Shown here: in pieces, positions 27,206-36,446 of the stretch | Layout: every line of letters begins with the position of its first letter | Numbering within the stretch: position 1 is the stretch's first letter | Assembly: GCF_001815905.1 (NCBI RefSeq) | Contig: NZ_KV823283.1 | Span: 46,011-110,010 of the forward strand | Reading direction: 5' to 3' | DNA: 64,000 bases | Origin: Brevibacterium sp. HMSC07C04 | GTDB taxonomy: Bacteria; Actinomycetota; Actinomycetes; Actinomycetales; Brevibacteriaceae | Notes under the pieces: model-generated | Database searches by the model: none | The model's input: only the letters and a program-made list of their open reading frames with translations | What the model was told of the DNA's origin: nothing | Made by a program: the position numbers and the translations under genes

Positions 27206-27451
27206 AAGACAGCATACAGAAGAATGTGCCGAAGGACGAATTGGCCGTAAACCGCAGATGAATACGGCTTTCGCTCCTAACGCTGTCGCGCTCCAAGAAC
27301 GGCGACCCATCATCGACTCCGCCCCAACAACCGCATGAGGCCCCAGCCGCTCCCGCACACAGACTGCGCCCAGATCCGCTCAAAGCCCGCGCCAGCTCAG
27401 CCGCAGGGCCCGGCGTTCGCTTTGTCGACCGGTCATGGCCTATACTCGTTT

Positions 27452-27541
27452 CGGCCCTTCGCGTGGCAGCATCTTGTGAACTCCCCCAGGACCGGAAGGT
27501 AGCAAGGGTAAGCAAGCTCTACTGGGTGCGCGGAGGGCCCT
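27452..27541 (+). ncRNA. ffs: Signal recognition particle RNA (4.5S, bacterial small SRP)
   Basis: Contains the universal SRP helix 8 sequence CAGGACCGGAAGGTAGCAAG (27487-27506) and pairing ends GGCCCTTCGCG/CGCGGAGGGCC (27453-27463 with 27529-27539). TATACT at 27441-27446 is a good -10 box placing the start near 27452. The RNA binds Ffh for co-translational membrane targeting. Confidence 0.93.
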
Positions 27542-27776
27542 TAACGTTTCCCGCTGCGGTCCATCACTTTTCTATAACTTCACCGCACCGCCCCGATCAG
27601 CACTTATAGCGAACGCGCGGCGCTTGTAACCCTTTTGCAATCAAGTTGCAATACCCCAACCAAAGCCGAACGGTACAATCGCGGGAGCCCAAAACCGTGC
27701 CTCTGGCAGCAGAGAAACACGGCCCGAACACTGCTTGAACAGCGCTCTAAAACCAGCCTTTCCGAAGGGATACCGC

Positions 27777-29240
27777 GTGAGATTTCACATTCTGCCCGCG
27801 GCCGCAGCGGCAACGTCAGCTCTTCTGCTCATCAGCGGATGCGCGGTTGCTGACGGATCGAGCCCAATCGCCAAAAAAGACGTTCCCGAGCCCACCGTGG
27901 AAGTCACCGCAGACGCCCCTGGGAAAAAGCTCGCCCTCAAAGTCACGGACGGTTCGTTCGAAGATGTTCGCCTCGTCGACAACGATGCCGAAGGCGCCCT
28001 CGTTGACCTCGGCGAGATCAAGAACGACTCCGCCGATTCAACCGAAAAACCCACCGACGGTTCAACGGAAGAATCAGAATCCGCCGCGGAAAGCCCCACA
28101 CCGTCGACTGAGTCGACAGCCGATGCACCTGGCGATGCTTCGGAATCCGCCGGTGCAGAAGACGACTCCGACACCCAGAAGACCGAATGGGAATCGTCGT
28201 ACCTGCTGGCAGGCAATTCGACTTACACGTGGACGGCCTCGGCCATTGACGCCAACGGCGAAGAGCACACGCTGACCGGCACTGTCGACACCGACAAACT
28301 CAAGCGCGCAGATATCAACGCCCGCACCGTCATCAGCGACAACCAGAAGGTCGGCGTCGGCGCGCCCATCATTGTGAACTTCGGAAGCATCGTGCCAGAG
28401 AAGTTCCGCGCAACTGTGGAAAGCCGTCTGGGTCTGACGTTCAAGGACTCTGACGGCAACGACCGCGACGTGGAGGGCTCCTGGGCGTGGCTTCCTGATG
28501 TCGACGGGCTTTCGCGCATCCACTACCGCCCGCGTGAATACTGGCCCGAACACACTGACGTCGACCTGCGGATGAACTTGAAGGACGTTCCCATGGGCGA
28601 CAATCAGAAAGGCGCCAAAGACGTCGAACTGAAGTTCACCGTCGACCGCAATCAGGTGGTTGAGGGCAACACCAAGACTCACCGCATGGTCGTCAAACGC
28701 GGCGGAAAGACCAAGTGGGATTTTCCCGCGTCCTTCGGCCGGTCGGGCGCACGCACTGAAACCCACAACGGCACGCACATTGTGATGTCCAAGCACGACT
28801 ACTACGTCATGCGCAGCCAGCAGTGGGACTACGAAACTCCCACCAGGCACGCGGTGCGCATCCACAACAACGGCGAATTCATCCACGGTGCGCCCTGGTC
28901 GGTCGGTTCGCAGGGATCGGCAAATGTATCGCACGGCTGCGTCAACCTCGCACCGGGCAGCGCTCAGAAGTACTTCAACTCCGCACTCTACGGCGACCCG
29001 GTTGAAATCAAGGGTTCGAGCGTTTCGCTGAGCCCCTCCTCGGGCGATGTTGCAGACTGGACCTACAAATGGGACGACTGGACGGCACTCGCTGCCATTC
29101 CCGCTGACCAGCGGGAAGCCGCGGAAGAAGCCATGAAGGAAGACGCCACAGCGGACTCACAGTCGGCTGATGCGACCGACTCCCCCGATGAGGAAGCCTC
29201 TGCTCCCAGCGAATCAGCTGGCGAAGAGAGCACCGACTGA
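27777..29240 (+). CDS. L,D-transpeptidase lipoprotein
   Basis: 487-residue cell-wall cross-linking enzyme of the mycobacterial Ldt type. The lipoprotein signal ends in LISGC (C22). A long acidic Ser/Glu/Thr-rich spacer (about 85-140) is followed by two Ig-like domains and the YkuD catalytic domain with HGAPWSVGS and SHGCVNL (catalytic C388, H386). The C-terminal extension is again acidic (DATDSPDEEASAPSESAGEE). GTG 27777 with GAAGGGA at 27764-27770 is chosen; the longer frame from 27735 has no signal-peptide logic. It would form 3-3 cross-links outside the membrane. Confidence 0.92.
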   Translation: MRFHILPAAAAATSALLLISGCAVADGSSPIAKKDVPEPTVEVTADAPGKKLALKVTDGSFEDVRLVDNDAEGALVDLGEIKNDSADSTEKPTDGSTEESESAAESPTPSTESTADAPGDASESAGAEDDSDTQKTEWESSYLLAGNSTYTWTASAIDANGEEHTLTGTVDTDKLKRADINARTVISDNQKVGVGAPIIVNFGSIVPEKFRATVESRLGLTFKDSDGNDRDVEGSWAWLPDVDGLSRIHYRPREYWPEHTDVDLRMNLKDVPMGDNQKGAKDVELKFTVDRNQVVEGNTKTHRMVVKRGGKTKWDFPASFGRSGARTETHNGTHIVMSKHDYYVMRSQQWDYETPTRHAVRIHNNGEFIHGAPWSVGSQGSANVSHGCVNLAPGSAQKYFNSALYGDPVEIKGSSVSLSPSSGDVADWTYKWDDWTALAAIPADQREAAEEAMKEDATADSQSADATDSPDEEASAPSESAGEESTD

Positions 29241-29255
29241 CCTTTTCTGTTCCAC

Positions 29256-29305
29256 CACGCACGAGGCGGGGCCCACCATTTCAGGTGAGCCCCGCCTCGT
29301 GCGTG
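29256..29305. terminator. Hairpin copy B (repeated CACCTCGT family)
   Basis: 22-bp stem (arms 29256-29277 and 29284-29305, one mismatch) starting CACGCACGAGGCGGGGC. Shares arms and the trailing GTGCGTGTGGTTCAG with the copy at 31388-31435. Sits between convergent genes. Confidence 0.8.
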
Positions 29306-29309
29306 TGGT

Positions 29310-29753
29310 TCAGGACTGATCCATGAGCCGCGATCTGATGAGGAACCGCAGACCCGTGGGGCTTTCAATGCTGAAGCCGCCGCCCCTGCCGGGCACTGCA
29401 TCAACCAGCAGGTAGGTGTGTTTCCAGTACTCGAACTGCTCCTTTGACATCCAGAAGCCGATCTCCGCAGACTCTGCGGACACATCGGGCAGAGTGAACG
29501 TACCCAGCAGCACGTCCGAGTCACCGGTGAGGAACTCACCTTCCGGATAGCACATGGGAGCAGACCCATCACAGCATCCGCCGGACTGGTGGAACATCAG
29601 CTGACCGTGCTGCTGTGTCAGCTTCTGCAGCAGCTCCACCGCCGCCGGGCTCAGCCCCACGCGCGAGCGCTGTTCACCTTCGATCTCAGGCCGCGCTTCC
29701 ACTTGCGCGGTCACCGAGGTGCTTTCCAGGCCTCCGCTGTTGTCGTCAGCCAT
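29310..29753 (-). CDS. DUF779 protein linked to aldehyde dehydrogenase
   Basis: 147-residue protein with the DUF779 motif MFHQSGGCCDGSAPMCYPEG (two adjacent Cys plus one, a possible metal or redox site) and a C-terminal GRGGGFSIESPTGLRFLIRS. It starts 2 bp after the aldehyde dehydrogenase stop. DUF779 genes are regularly found directly downstream of AldB/ExaC-type dehydrogenases, sometimes fused to them; a role in maintaining or inhibiting the enzyme is speculative. ATG 29753 is the only start in family register. Confidence 0.85.
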   Translation of the reverse strand: MADDNSGGLESTSVTAQVEARPEIEGEQRSRVGLSPAAVELLQKLTQQHGQLMFHQSGGCCDGSAPMCYPEGEFLTGDSDVLLGTFTLPDVSAESAEIGFWMSKEQFEYWKHTYLLVDAVPGRGGGFSIESPTGLRFLIRSRLMDQS

Positions 29754-29755
29754 TG

Positions 29756-31279
<1,524 letters not shown>

Positions 31280-31387
31280 GATTCTCTCCTTTGAGACTTC
31301 AGGTGCAGTGCTGCAGGACGTCGGTGTCCTGCACCTAAACTACGCACCCACCGGTGAACAGGCAAGCTGTTTCTGCACCCGGTTCTA

Positions 31388-31435
31388 ACGCACGAGGTGG
31401 GGCTCACCAATGCAGGTGAGCCCCACCTCGTGCGT
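31388..31435. terminator. Hairpin copy C (repeated CACCTCGT family)
   Basis: Perfect 21-bp stem ACGCACGAGGTGGGGCTCACC with a 6-nt loop, 6 bp after the end (minus strand) of the AhpD-like gene. Nearly identical to copy B, 2.1 kb away. Confidence 0.85.
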
Positions 31436-31440
31436 GTGGT

Positions 31441-32034
31441 TCAGCCGTTGAGCTGCTGGTAGATGTCTTTCGGCACCCGGCCAAGGGTGTAGAACTCTTG
31501 ATTGGGGCGCATGCCCGAAACCGTGGCCATGCGGTTGGACAAGCCGAAGAACCCGGTGATTGCGGCGATGTCCCACACGTCTTCGGCATCGAAACCGTGT
31601 TCGGCCAGGCGCGTGAAGTCGTCGTCGCTGATGTCTGCGGGGTTCGTGCAGACCTTCATGGCGAAGTCGAGCATTGCCGTTTCGCGGGGTTCGAGGTCAG
31701 CGTGCTTGTAGTTGACGGCTACTTTGTCTGCAATGTCCGGGCTTTTCTTGAACAGACGCAGGAGTGCCCCGTGGGCAACCACGCAGTACAGGCACCCGTT
31801 GGCTGAGGATGTGGCCGTGACGATCATTTCGCGGTCGGCTTTGCTGAGGCTGCCGGTGTCTTTGTCCATGAGCGCGTCGTAGTAGGCGAAGAACGCTCGG
31901 AACTCAGCAGGTCGGCGGGCCAGCTTGATGAAGACATTGGGAATGAAGCCGGATTTTTCAGCTTCGTCTTCGATTCGCTGTCGGATGTCGTCGGGAAGGT
32001 CTGTCAGAACTGCATCTGGAAATCGCTCAGTCAT
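31441..32034 (-). CDS. AhpD-like peroxidase-related protein
   Basis: 197-residue carboxymuconolactone-decarboxylase-fold protein of the peroxidase-related (TIGR01926-like) group. Active-site C81-X2-C84-X3-H88 in SSANGCLYCVVAHGA. An N-terminal conserved segment GFIPNVFIKLARRP is typical. Probable role: thiol-dependent peroxide reduction. ATG 32034 starts 10 bp after the AI-2E gene stop. The longer frame from 32193 would overlap that gene. Confidence 0.88.
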   Translation of the reverse strand: MTERFPDAVLTDLPDDIRQRIEDEAEKSGFIPNVFIKLARRPAEFRAFFAYYDALMDKDTGSLSKADREMIVTATSSANGCLYCVVAHGALLRLFKKSPDIADKVAVNYKHADLEPRETAMLDFAMKVCTNPADISDDDFTRLAEHGFDAEDVWDIAAITGFFGLSNRMATVSGMRPNQEFYTLGRVPKDIYQQLNG

Positions 32035-32044
32035 GTGAGACAGG

Positions 32045-33115
32045 TTACTTCTTTGCGTCTTGGTGCGGAATGACCACTTTCCTGTAGATGATGAGCAGCG
32101 ACGCAGCAACAGGGACTGAAGCGACCGCCCCGAGCACTCCGCCGAGGGTTGCACCGGCAATCGCGGCAATGATGACGATCGGCCCCGGAACATCGGTAAC
32201 GGCCTTCATGATGCGCGGATTGAAGACATAGGCCTCAATCTGCATATACACCAGATAGTAGATCGCGGCGATAAGGGCCAGAGTCGGTGAGCTCATCAGG
32301 CACGACAGCACGATGACAATCGATGCCGAAATTGTGCCGACCAGTGGGATGAGCGAACCGAGAAAAGCGATGAACGCCAAAAGAGCGGGCAGCGGGGCGC
32401 CGATGATCGTAAGGAAAATCGCCGACAGCACGCCGTTCGTGACGGCGAGCGCCCCCTGACCCAGAATGTAGCGGCCGACAGAGCCGGTGATCTCCTCTGT
32501 GACGTCTTTGACGTCCTCGCGCTTGCGCGCGGGCATGAGCCGGTAGAAAGCAGATTTGATGCTGGGCAGCCCTGCCGCGAAGTAGAGGGTGAGGATGATG
32601 ACGATGATGAGAGTCGTGGTGAACGTCAGCACTCCCGCACCGATCGTCAGAACACCGCCGCCGACATTGGCCAGGTTGGCTGGGTCTGAGAACCAGACGC
32701 CGGCACTTTCAAGCCCCTCGTTGAGGTCGATGCCGAAAGGCAGGTTCTCTTCTAGCTTTCCAAACCAGGGCCTGCGAATGATGTCGTCGATGATGTGCGG
32801 AACATTGCCGATGAACTGCTGTACCTGCCGCACCACGGGCGGCACGACGATGAGCACAACACCGGCAACGGCTATGACCACGGCCAGCGATGTGATGGTG
32901 ACAGCCCACCCGCGTTTGATCCCCCGTTTGGTCATAAAGCGGATGACCGGTTCAAGCCCCAGAGCTAGGAACAGTGCGCAGGCAATGCAGACTATGACTC
33001 CGGCGAGGTCGTCCACCAGGTGAAAGAGACCGTATGCCAGGCCCGCGCCGAGCATGCCGAGGAACCCTATGACAAAAGGATTCGCGTTCCGATCGTTGAT
33101 CTTGATTGCGCTCAC
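32045..33115 (-). CDS. AI-2E family permease
   Basis: 356-residue membrane protein of the AI-2E/UPF0118 family, with paired N-terminal helices, a periplasmic-type segment (VRQVQQFIGNVPHIIDDI), and the C-terminal conserved FIAFLGSLIPLVGTISASIV and QIEAYVFNPRIMKAVTDVPG. Members act in export of signalling molecules or Na+/H+ exchange; the substrate is unknown. GTG start at 33115. A broken second copy of its 5' end lies at 34065-34106. Confidence 0.9.
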   Translation of the reverse strand: MSAIKINDRNANPFVIGFLGMLGAGLAYGLFHLVDDLAGVIVCIACALFLALGLEPVIRFMTKRGIKRGWAVTITSLAVVIAVAGVVLIVVPPVVRQVQQFIGNVPHIIDDIIRRPWFGKLEENLPFGIDLNEGLESAGVWFSDPANLANVGGGVLTIGAGVLTFTTTLIIVIILTLYFAAGLPSIKSAFYRLMPARKREDVKDVTEEITGSVGRYILGQGALAVTNGVLSAIFLTIIGAPLPALLAFIAFLGSLIPLVGTISASIVIVLSCLMSSPTLALIAAIYYLVYMQIEAYVFNPRIMKAVTDVPGPIVIIAAIAGATLGGVLGAVASVPVAASLLIIYRKVVIPHQDAKK

Positions 33116-33146
33116 CCGTTCAGTCTAGAGCCCGGGCGGGCTGAGC

Positions 33147-33195
33147 TCAGGCCTTCTCGACCGCCAGGCCGAGGGCGATCAGCAGGCTTGAACTG
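33147..33195 (-). pseudogene. Remnant 1 of MFS gene 3' end
   Basis: Encodes SSLLIALGLAVEKA then a stop at 33147, matching the C-terminus of the intact MFS protein (SVLIAVGLARSKKA, stop at 35129). Only the last ~15 codons remain. The flanking 33095-33146 matches 34086-34137 almost base for base. Confidence 0.75.
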
Positions 33196-33286
33196 ATGAG
33201 TTTCGTAAACGGGACGGATAGTTTAGGGGTTTGAAGATAAAGCCGCCCACCAGCAAGGCGAAGAATAACCAGGACGGTGACACCCT

Positions 33287-33949
33287 GTGGACACGGCACG
33301 CCCGCTCTACGTCTACGTAGACGAATCTGGGGACATGGAATTCAGCGCCAAGGGATCTGACTATTTCGTCATGTCGGCGGTGATCACACGCAATCCCGTA
33401 GATACTGCCGCGAAAGTGCTCGCTCTGAAATACGAACTCATGCAATACGACATGGAGCGGCCATACTTCCACGCGACAGAAGATTCACCCGGCGTGCGGA
33501 AACGAATGTTCGACACGATCGAGTCTCTGCCGCAGTTCACCATCCACTCAATCTGGGCAAACAAACATTACGCCTCACCCCGCGTTCACGATCACGGCAA
33601 GTTCTACAGCATCTTTGCAGGTGCTCTCGCAAGGTACATCAGAAAAGCGGCGGATGGCAGGGCCTCATCTGTCGTCATGGTCTACGACGCCGCCATCACA
33701 AAGAAGAACCAGAAGGCCTTCCATGCGAAGATGAAGCCGGAACTCAAAGCCGACGGCACGAAGATGCGAATCCATTTCGATTCGATCAAACACGACCCGG
33801 TGGGTCAGGTCGCCGACTATGTCGCCTGGTCACATTTTCGCAGCCTAGAACGAGCCGACGACCAATACTGGAAGCGCATTAAAGAACTTCAGAGCGCCGA
33901 TGTCAGCGACCACAACATTTTCCTCGAACGACACACAAGGTACTGGTGA
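33287..33949 (+). CDS. DUF3800 protein
   Basis: 220-residue DUF3800 protein. The diagnostic VYVDESGD is at residues 9-16 and a late acidic KHDPVGQVADYVAW segment supports an RNase H-like nuclease fold with Asp/Glu metal ligands. DUF3800 genes are typical accessory cargo near mobile elements and defence loci; activity is unproven. GTG 33287 has AGGACGG upstream. Base composition is lower in GC than the flanks, and the gene lies between two copies of duplicated chromosomal ends, so it was probably acquired. Confidence 0.87.
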   Translation: MDTARPLYVYVDESGDMEFSAKGSDYFVMSAVITRNPVDTAAKVLALKYELMQYDMERPYFHATEDSPGVRKRMFDTIESLPQFTIHSIWANKHYASPRVHDHGKFYSIFAGALARYIRKAADGRASSVVMVYDAAITKKNQKAFHAKMKPELKADGTKMRIHFDSIKHDPVGQVADYVAWSHFRSLERADDQYWKRIKELQSADVSDHNIFLERHTRYW

Positions 33950-33954
33950 AAAAT

Positions 33955-33992
33955 GACCCCCCCGGCTATCTATAAAGAAGAACCCGGGGGTC
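33955..33992 (+). terminator. Terminator after DUF3800 gene
   Basis: GACCCCCCCGG / CCCGGGGGTC stem across a 17-nt AT-rich loop, 6 bp after the stop. Confidence 0.75.
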
Positions 33993-34064
33993 CTTGTCGC
34001 CAGGGGGGAACCTTTGCACCCATTATCCACCACAAATACGCGGCCTCGCAACCGCATCGCCTTT

Positions 34065-34106
34065 GACAGGGTTCGCAGTGCGGCCGTTGATCTTGATTGA
34101 AGTCAT
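34065..34106 (-). pseudogene. Truncated second copy of the AI-2E gene start
   Basis: From ATG 34106 the minus strand reads MTSIKINGRTANPVKG, matching the start of the intact AI-2E protein (MSAIKINDRNANPFVI). Similarity ends after about 14 codons, at the DUF3800-bearing block. Confidence 0.75.
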
Positions 34107-34137
34107 TCGCCCAGTCTAGAGCCCGGGCGGGCTGAGC

Positions 34138-34209
34138 TCAGGCCTTTTTCGACCTCGCCAAACCGAGGGCAATGAGCAGGCTTGCGCCCATGAAAGCGCC
34201 GGTCATCGC
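34138..34209 (-). pseudogene. Remnant 2 of MFS gene 3' end
   Basis: Encodes AMTGAFMGASLLIALGLARS then KKA and a stop at 34138, nearly identical to the intact MFS C-terminus. It lies exactly 991 bp from remnant 1 and 991 bp from the intact end. The rest of 34210-34507 has no gene I can support. Confidence 0.85.
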
Positions 34210-34507
34210 CGCCGGTCCGCATGTTCTTGGCATGAACACCCACGATCCTGGGATCGCAAGCATCGAAATCGTTGGCACCACGGCTAAGCTTGATCTTCAA
34301 ACAGCCCCGCAACGATGGGTATAGAAGCTGTGAACGACTAGGTTCCTGAGCATTTCCGCAAAGTGCTGAAAGACTGACGGTTCGTCAGCATGAAGGTTTG
34401 GACGCGCCTACCTGGTCACTCGCAGATAGCCACAGTAAACCCACCCTCCATATCCACAGCGAAGGCGGCTAGAGTGGATACAACGCGACATCCTGAAGGA
34501 GACGGAT

Positions 34508-34705
34508 ATGACGAACACAGCACAGGCAACAGCCCGTGGAATCCGTCGCGGAATCTATCTGAGCGCAACAGCAGACACCACACGTCTGAGGCAACTTCGC
34601 AAGCAGATCGCGCAGACGAACCACATCGCCACAGCATGGGCGCAGACGGGCCAGACAATGCGCTGGAGCATGGACCAGATCCGCAAAGCCCCCTCTACGA
34701 AGTAG
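34508..34705 (+). CDS. Small basic hypothetical protein
   Basis: 65-residue protein (MTNTAQATARGIRRGIYLSA start; basic and helical: TTRLRQLRKQIAQTN). A clear AAGGAG ribosome site lies 7 nt before the ATG, and a hairpin terminator (34721-34760) follows, so it looks like a real unit despite its size. No family recognised. Confidence 0.55.
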   Translation: MTNTAQATARGIRRGIYLSATADTTRLRQLRKQIAQTNHIATAWAQTGQTMRWSMDQIRKAPSTK

Positions 34706-34720
34706 CCCACTACCGCTCGG

Positions 34721-34760
34721 GCCCGTAGTCCGCCAGCACAAGAACTAGCGGACTACGGGC
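34721..34760 (+). terminator. Terminator after small gene
   Basis: Perfect 13-bp stem GCCCGTAGTCCGC/GCGGACTACGGGC, 14-nt loop. Confidence 0.75.
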
Positions 34761-34795
34761 AGGTAGATCCAACCTACCCTGACCGGATTCTGGGT

Positions 34796-35038
34796 ATGTC
34801 AGAAATGGCTATGCGGGCGAGCATCAGCCACGAAACACGGCTGGTACACGCCGAGTCCACCTCGACGCTCATCTCATCGATCGCGGCACCCCTGGTTGCT
34901 CTTGCGAGTTTGGGCGTGACTCTGTGGTTGGGCATTTCAGGCAAAACAACCGCGGCATTGGCGACAAGCGTCCCGTTTCTTGGGCTGACTATTTCCCAGG
35001 TGGTCGTCACCTTTAGTTCACGACGATCGCAAGACTAA
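34796..35038 (+). CDS. Small two-helix membrane protein (tentative)
   Basis: 80-residue frame with two hydrophobic helices (about 24-46 and 51-73: PLVALASLGVTLWLGI and TTAALATSVPFLGLTISQVV). No ribosome site before ATG 34796; may be leaderless or not a gene. Lies in the inserted block before the MFS gene. Confidence 0.4.
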   Translation: MSEMAMRASISHETRLVHAESTSTLISSIAAPLVALASLGVTLWLGISGKTTAALATSVPFLGLTISQVVVTFSSRRSQD

Positions 35039-35128
35039 CGCTGTCAACCACTTTGTTCCTGCCAAAAGCTTGCTTCCGCTTCTGTGATACCGCCAACGAC
35101 CAACCGGCCGTCGCACACGACACCCAGC

Positions 35129-36376
35129 TCAGGCCTTTTTCGACCTCGCCAGACCGACGGCGATCAGCACGCTCGCACCCATGAAGGCGCCGGTCATCGC
35201 CGTGACGCCCCACCAGCCGAAATCCTGCCAAGCAACTGGCGTGAGGTTGCCTGCAGCTGAAGACCCCATGTAGTAGAACAGCATGTACATGCTGGCGGCC
35301 TGAGCGGGAAGACCGAGGCGGGCGGCACCTCGGGAGGGGACCCACGCAGATGCGATCGAGTGGGTGATGAAGAACCCCGAGGCGAGCACCAGCAGTCCGA
35401 ACACGATGACCGGCAGAGGCGAAGCTGCGAGAATCCCCACCCCCACAAGGGCGGTCAGGGGGCCGAACACGATGACCGCGCGGATCGAATAGCTGTTGGC
35501 CAGCCGGGCTGCGCGGGCACCGACAAAACCAGCCACCGGATAGGCCAAGTAGAGCAGTCCGACAACGGCAACCGACAGGCCGTAGGGTGCAGCTTCAAGA
35601 CGGAAGCCCAGAACATTGAAGGTGCCGACAAAAGCGCCCATGCCGAAGAACGCGAGCACGTACAGGCCCACGAGAACCGGATCCGTGAACACTCGGGCGA
35701 AGTCCCGCAGAAGCTGCCGCGGCTGCACCGGGTGGGGCGCAAAACCGCGCGACTGCGGCAACAGCAGCCACGCACCCACAGCACAGGCGGTTGCCGCAAG
35801 TGCCGACACGAGCAGAGCGAAATGCGCCGCATCGAGCCCCAGCGGCGCGCCCAGACTCAGCCGTTCGTGCAGGCTGACCACACCAGACGTGACGAGGCGG
35901 GCACTCAGACCGCCCAGGGTTGTGCCGAAGATGTAGATCCCCGTGGCGGCCGTTGCGTAGTCAGGGTGGATTTCCTCTTTCAGATACACCGCGGCCGTGG
36001 CGGGCAGACCTGCCAGCAGAACTCCCATGACAAAGCGCAGAACAAGGAACGTCGGCCAGTCTGTGACAAATGCGCTCATCAGGCCCAGCGCACTGGAAGA
36101 CAGCAGCGAGAAGCGAATCAGCGCAACCCTGCCGATCCTTTCGGAAACGGGTGCTGCCGCAATGAGGCCTACAGCCAGCCCCGCTGTTGCCACAGAGACC
36201 GAAAGGGCCGAATGTGACGGGGAGATCCGCAGGTCTCGGGTGAAGTAGGGCAAAATAGCTTGCGTGTTGTAAAGCAGCACGAAGGTTGCAAGGCCCGCGA
36301 CGAGCAGACCGATTTCGATCTTCTTCGTCTGGCGGTGCCCGCGCGGATATCCGTCGAAGCTGCTCACGAAGTTCAC
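35129..36376 (-). CDS. Major facilitator superfamily exporter
   Basis: 415-residue, 12-helix MFS protein of the YnfM/AraJ drug-efflux type. Motif-A-like loop ISERIGRVALIRF equivalent (PVSERIGRVALIRFSLL) after helix 2, and a central cytosolic loop with HPVQPRQLLRDFARVF. GTG 36376 is my start because the helix-1 region follows at once; GTG 36367 is an alternative, and the longer frame overlaps the divergent peptidase gene. Its 3' end is duplicated twice at 34138 and 33147. Confidence 0.85.
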   Translation of the reverse strand: MNFVSSFDGYPRGHRQTKKIEIGLLVAGLATFVLLYNTQAILPYFTRDLRISPSHSALSVSVATAGLAVGLIAAAPVSERIGRVALIRFSLLSSSALGLMSAFVTDWPTFLVLRFVMGVLLAGLPATAAVYLKEEIHPDYATAATGIYIFGTTLGGLSARLVTSGVVSLHERLSLGAPLGLDAAHFALLVSALAATACAVGAWLLLPQSRGFAPHPVQPRQLLRDFARVFTDPVLVGLYVLAFFGMGAFVGTFNVLGFRLEAAPYGLSVAVVGLLYLAYPVAGFVGARAARLANSYSIRAVIVFGPLTALVGVGILAASPLPVIVFGLLVLASGFFITHSIASAWVPSRGAARLGLPAQAASMYMLFYYMGSSAAGNLTPVAWQDFGWWGVTAMTGAFMGASVLIAVGLARSKKA

Positions 36377-36446
36377 GATACTCAGCGCTTGGCTGACATC
36401 GGCGGCAGGTAGAGTTCGATGCCCGAGCCTGTTAGAGGAGAAGCAC

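Noticed and set aside
34373..34388. CTGACG/CGTCAG mini-hairpin as attachment site
   Set aside because: Only 6 bp per arm and no second copy at the block borders.
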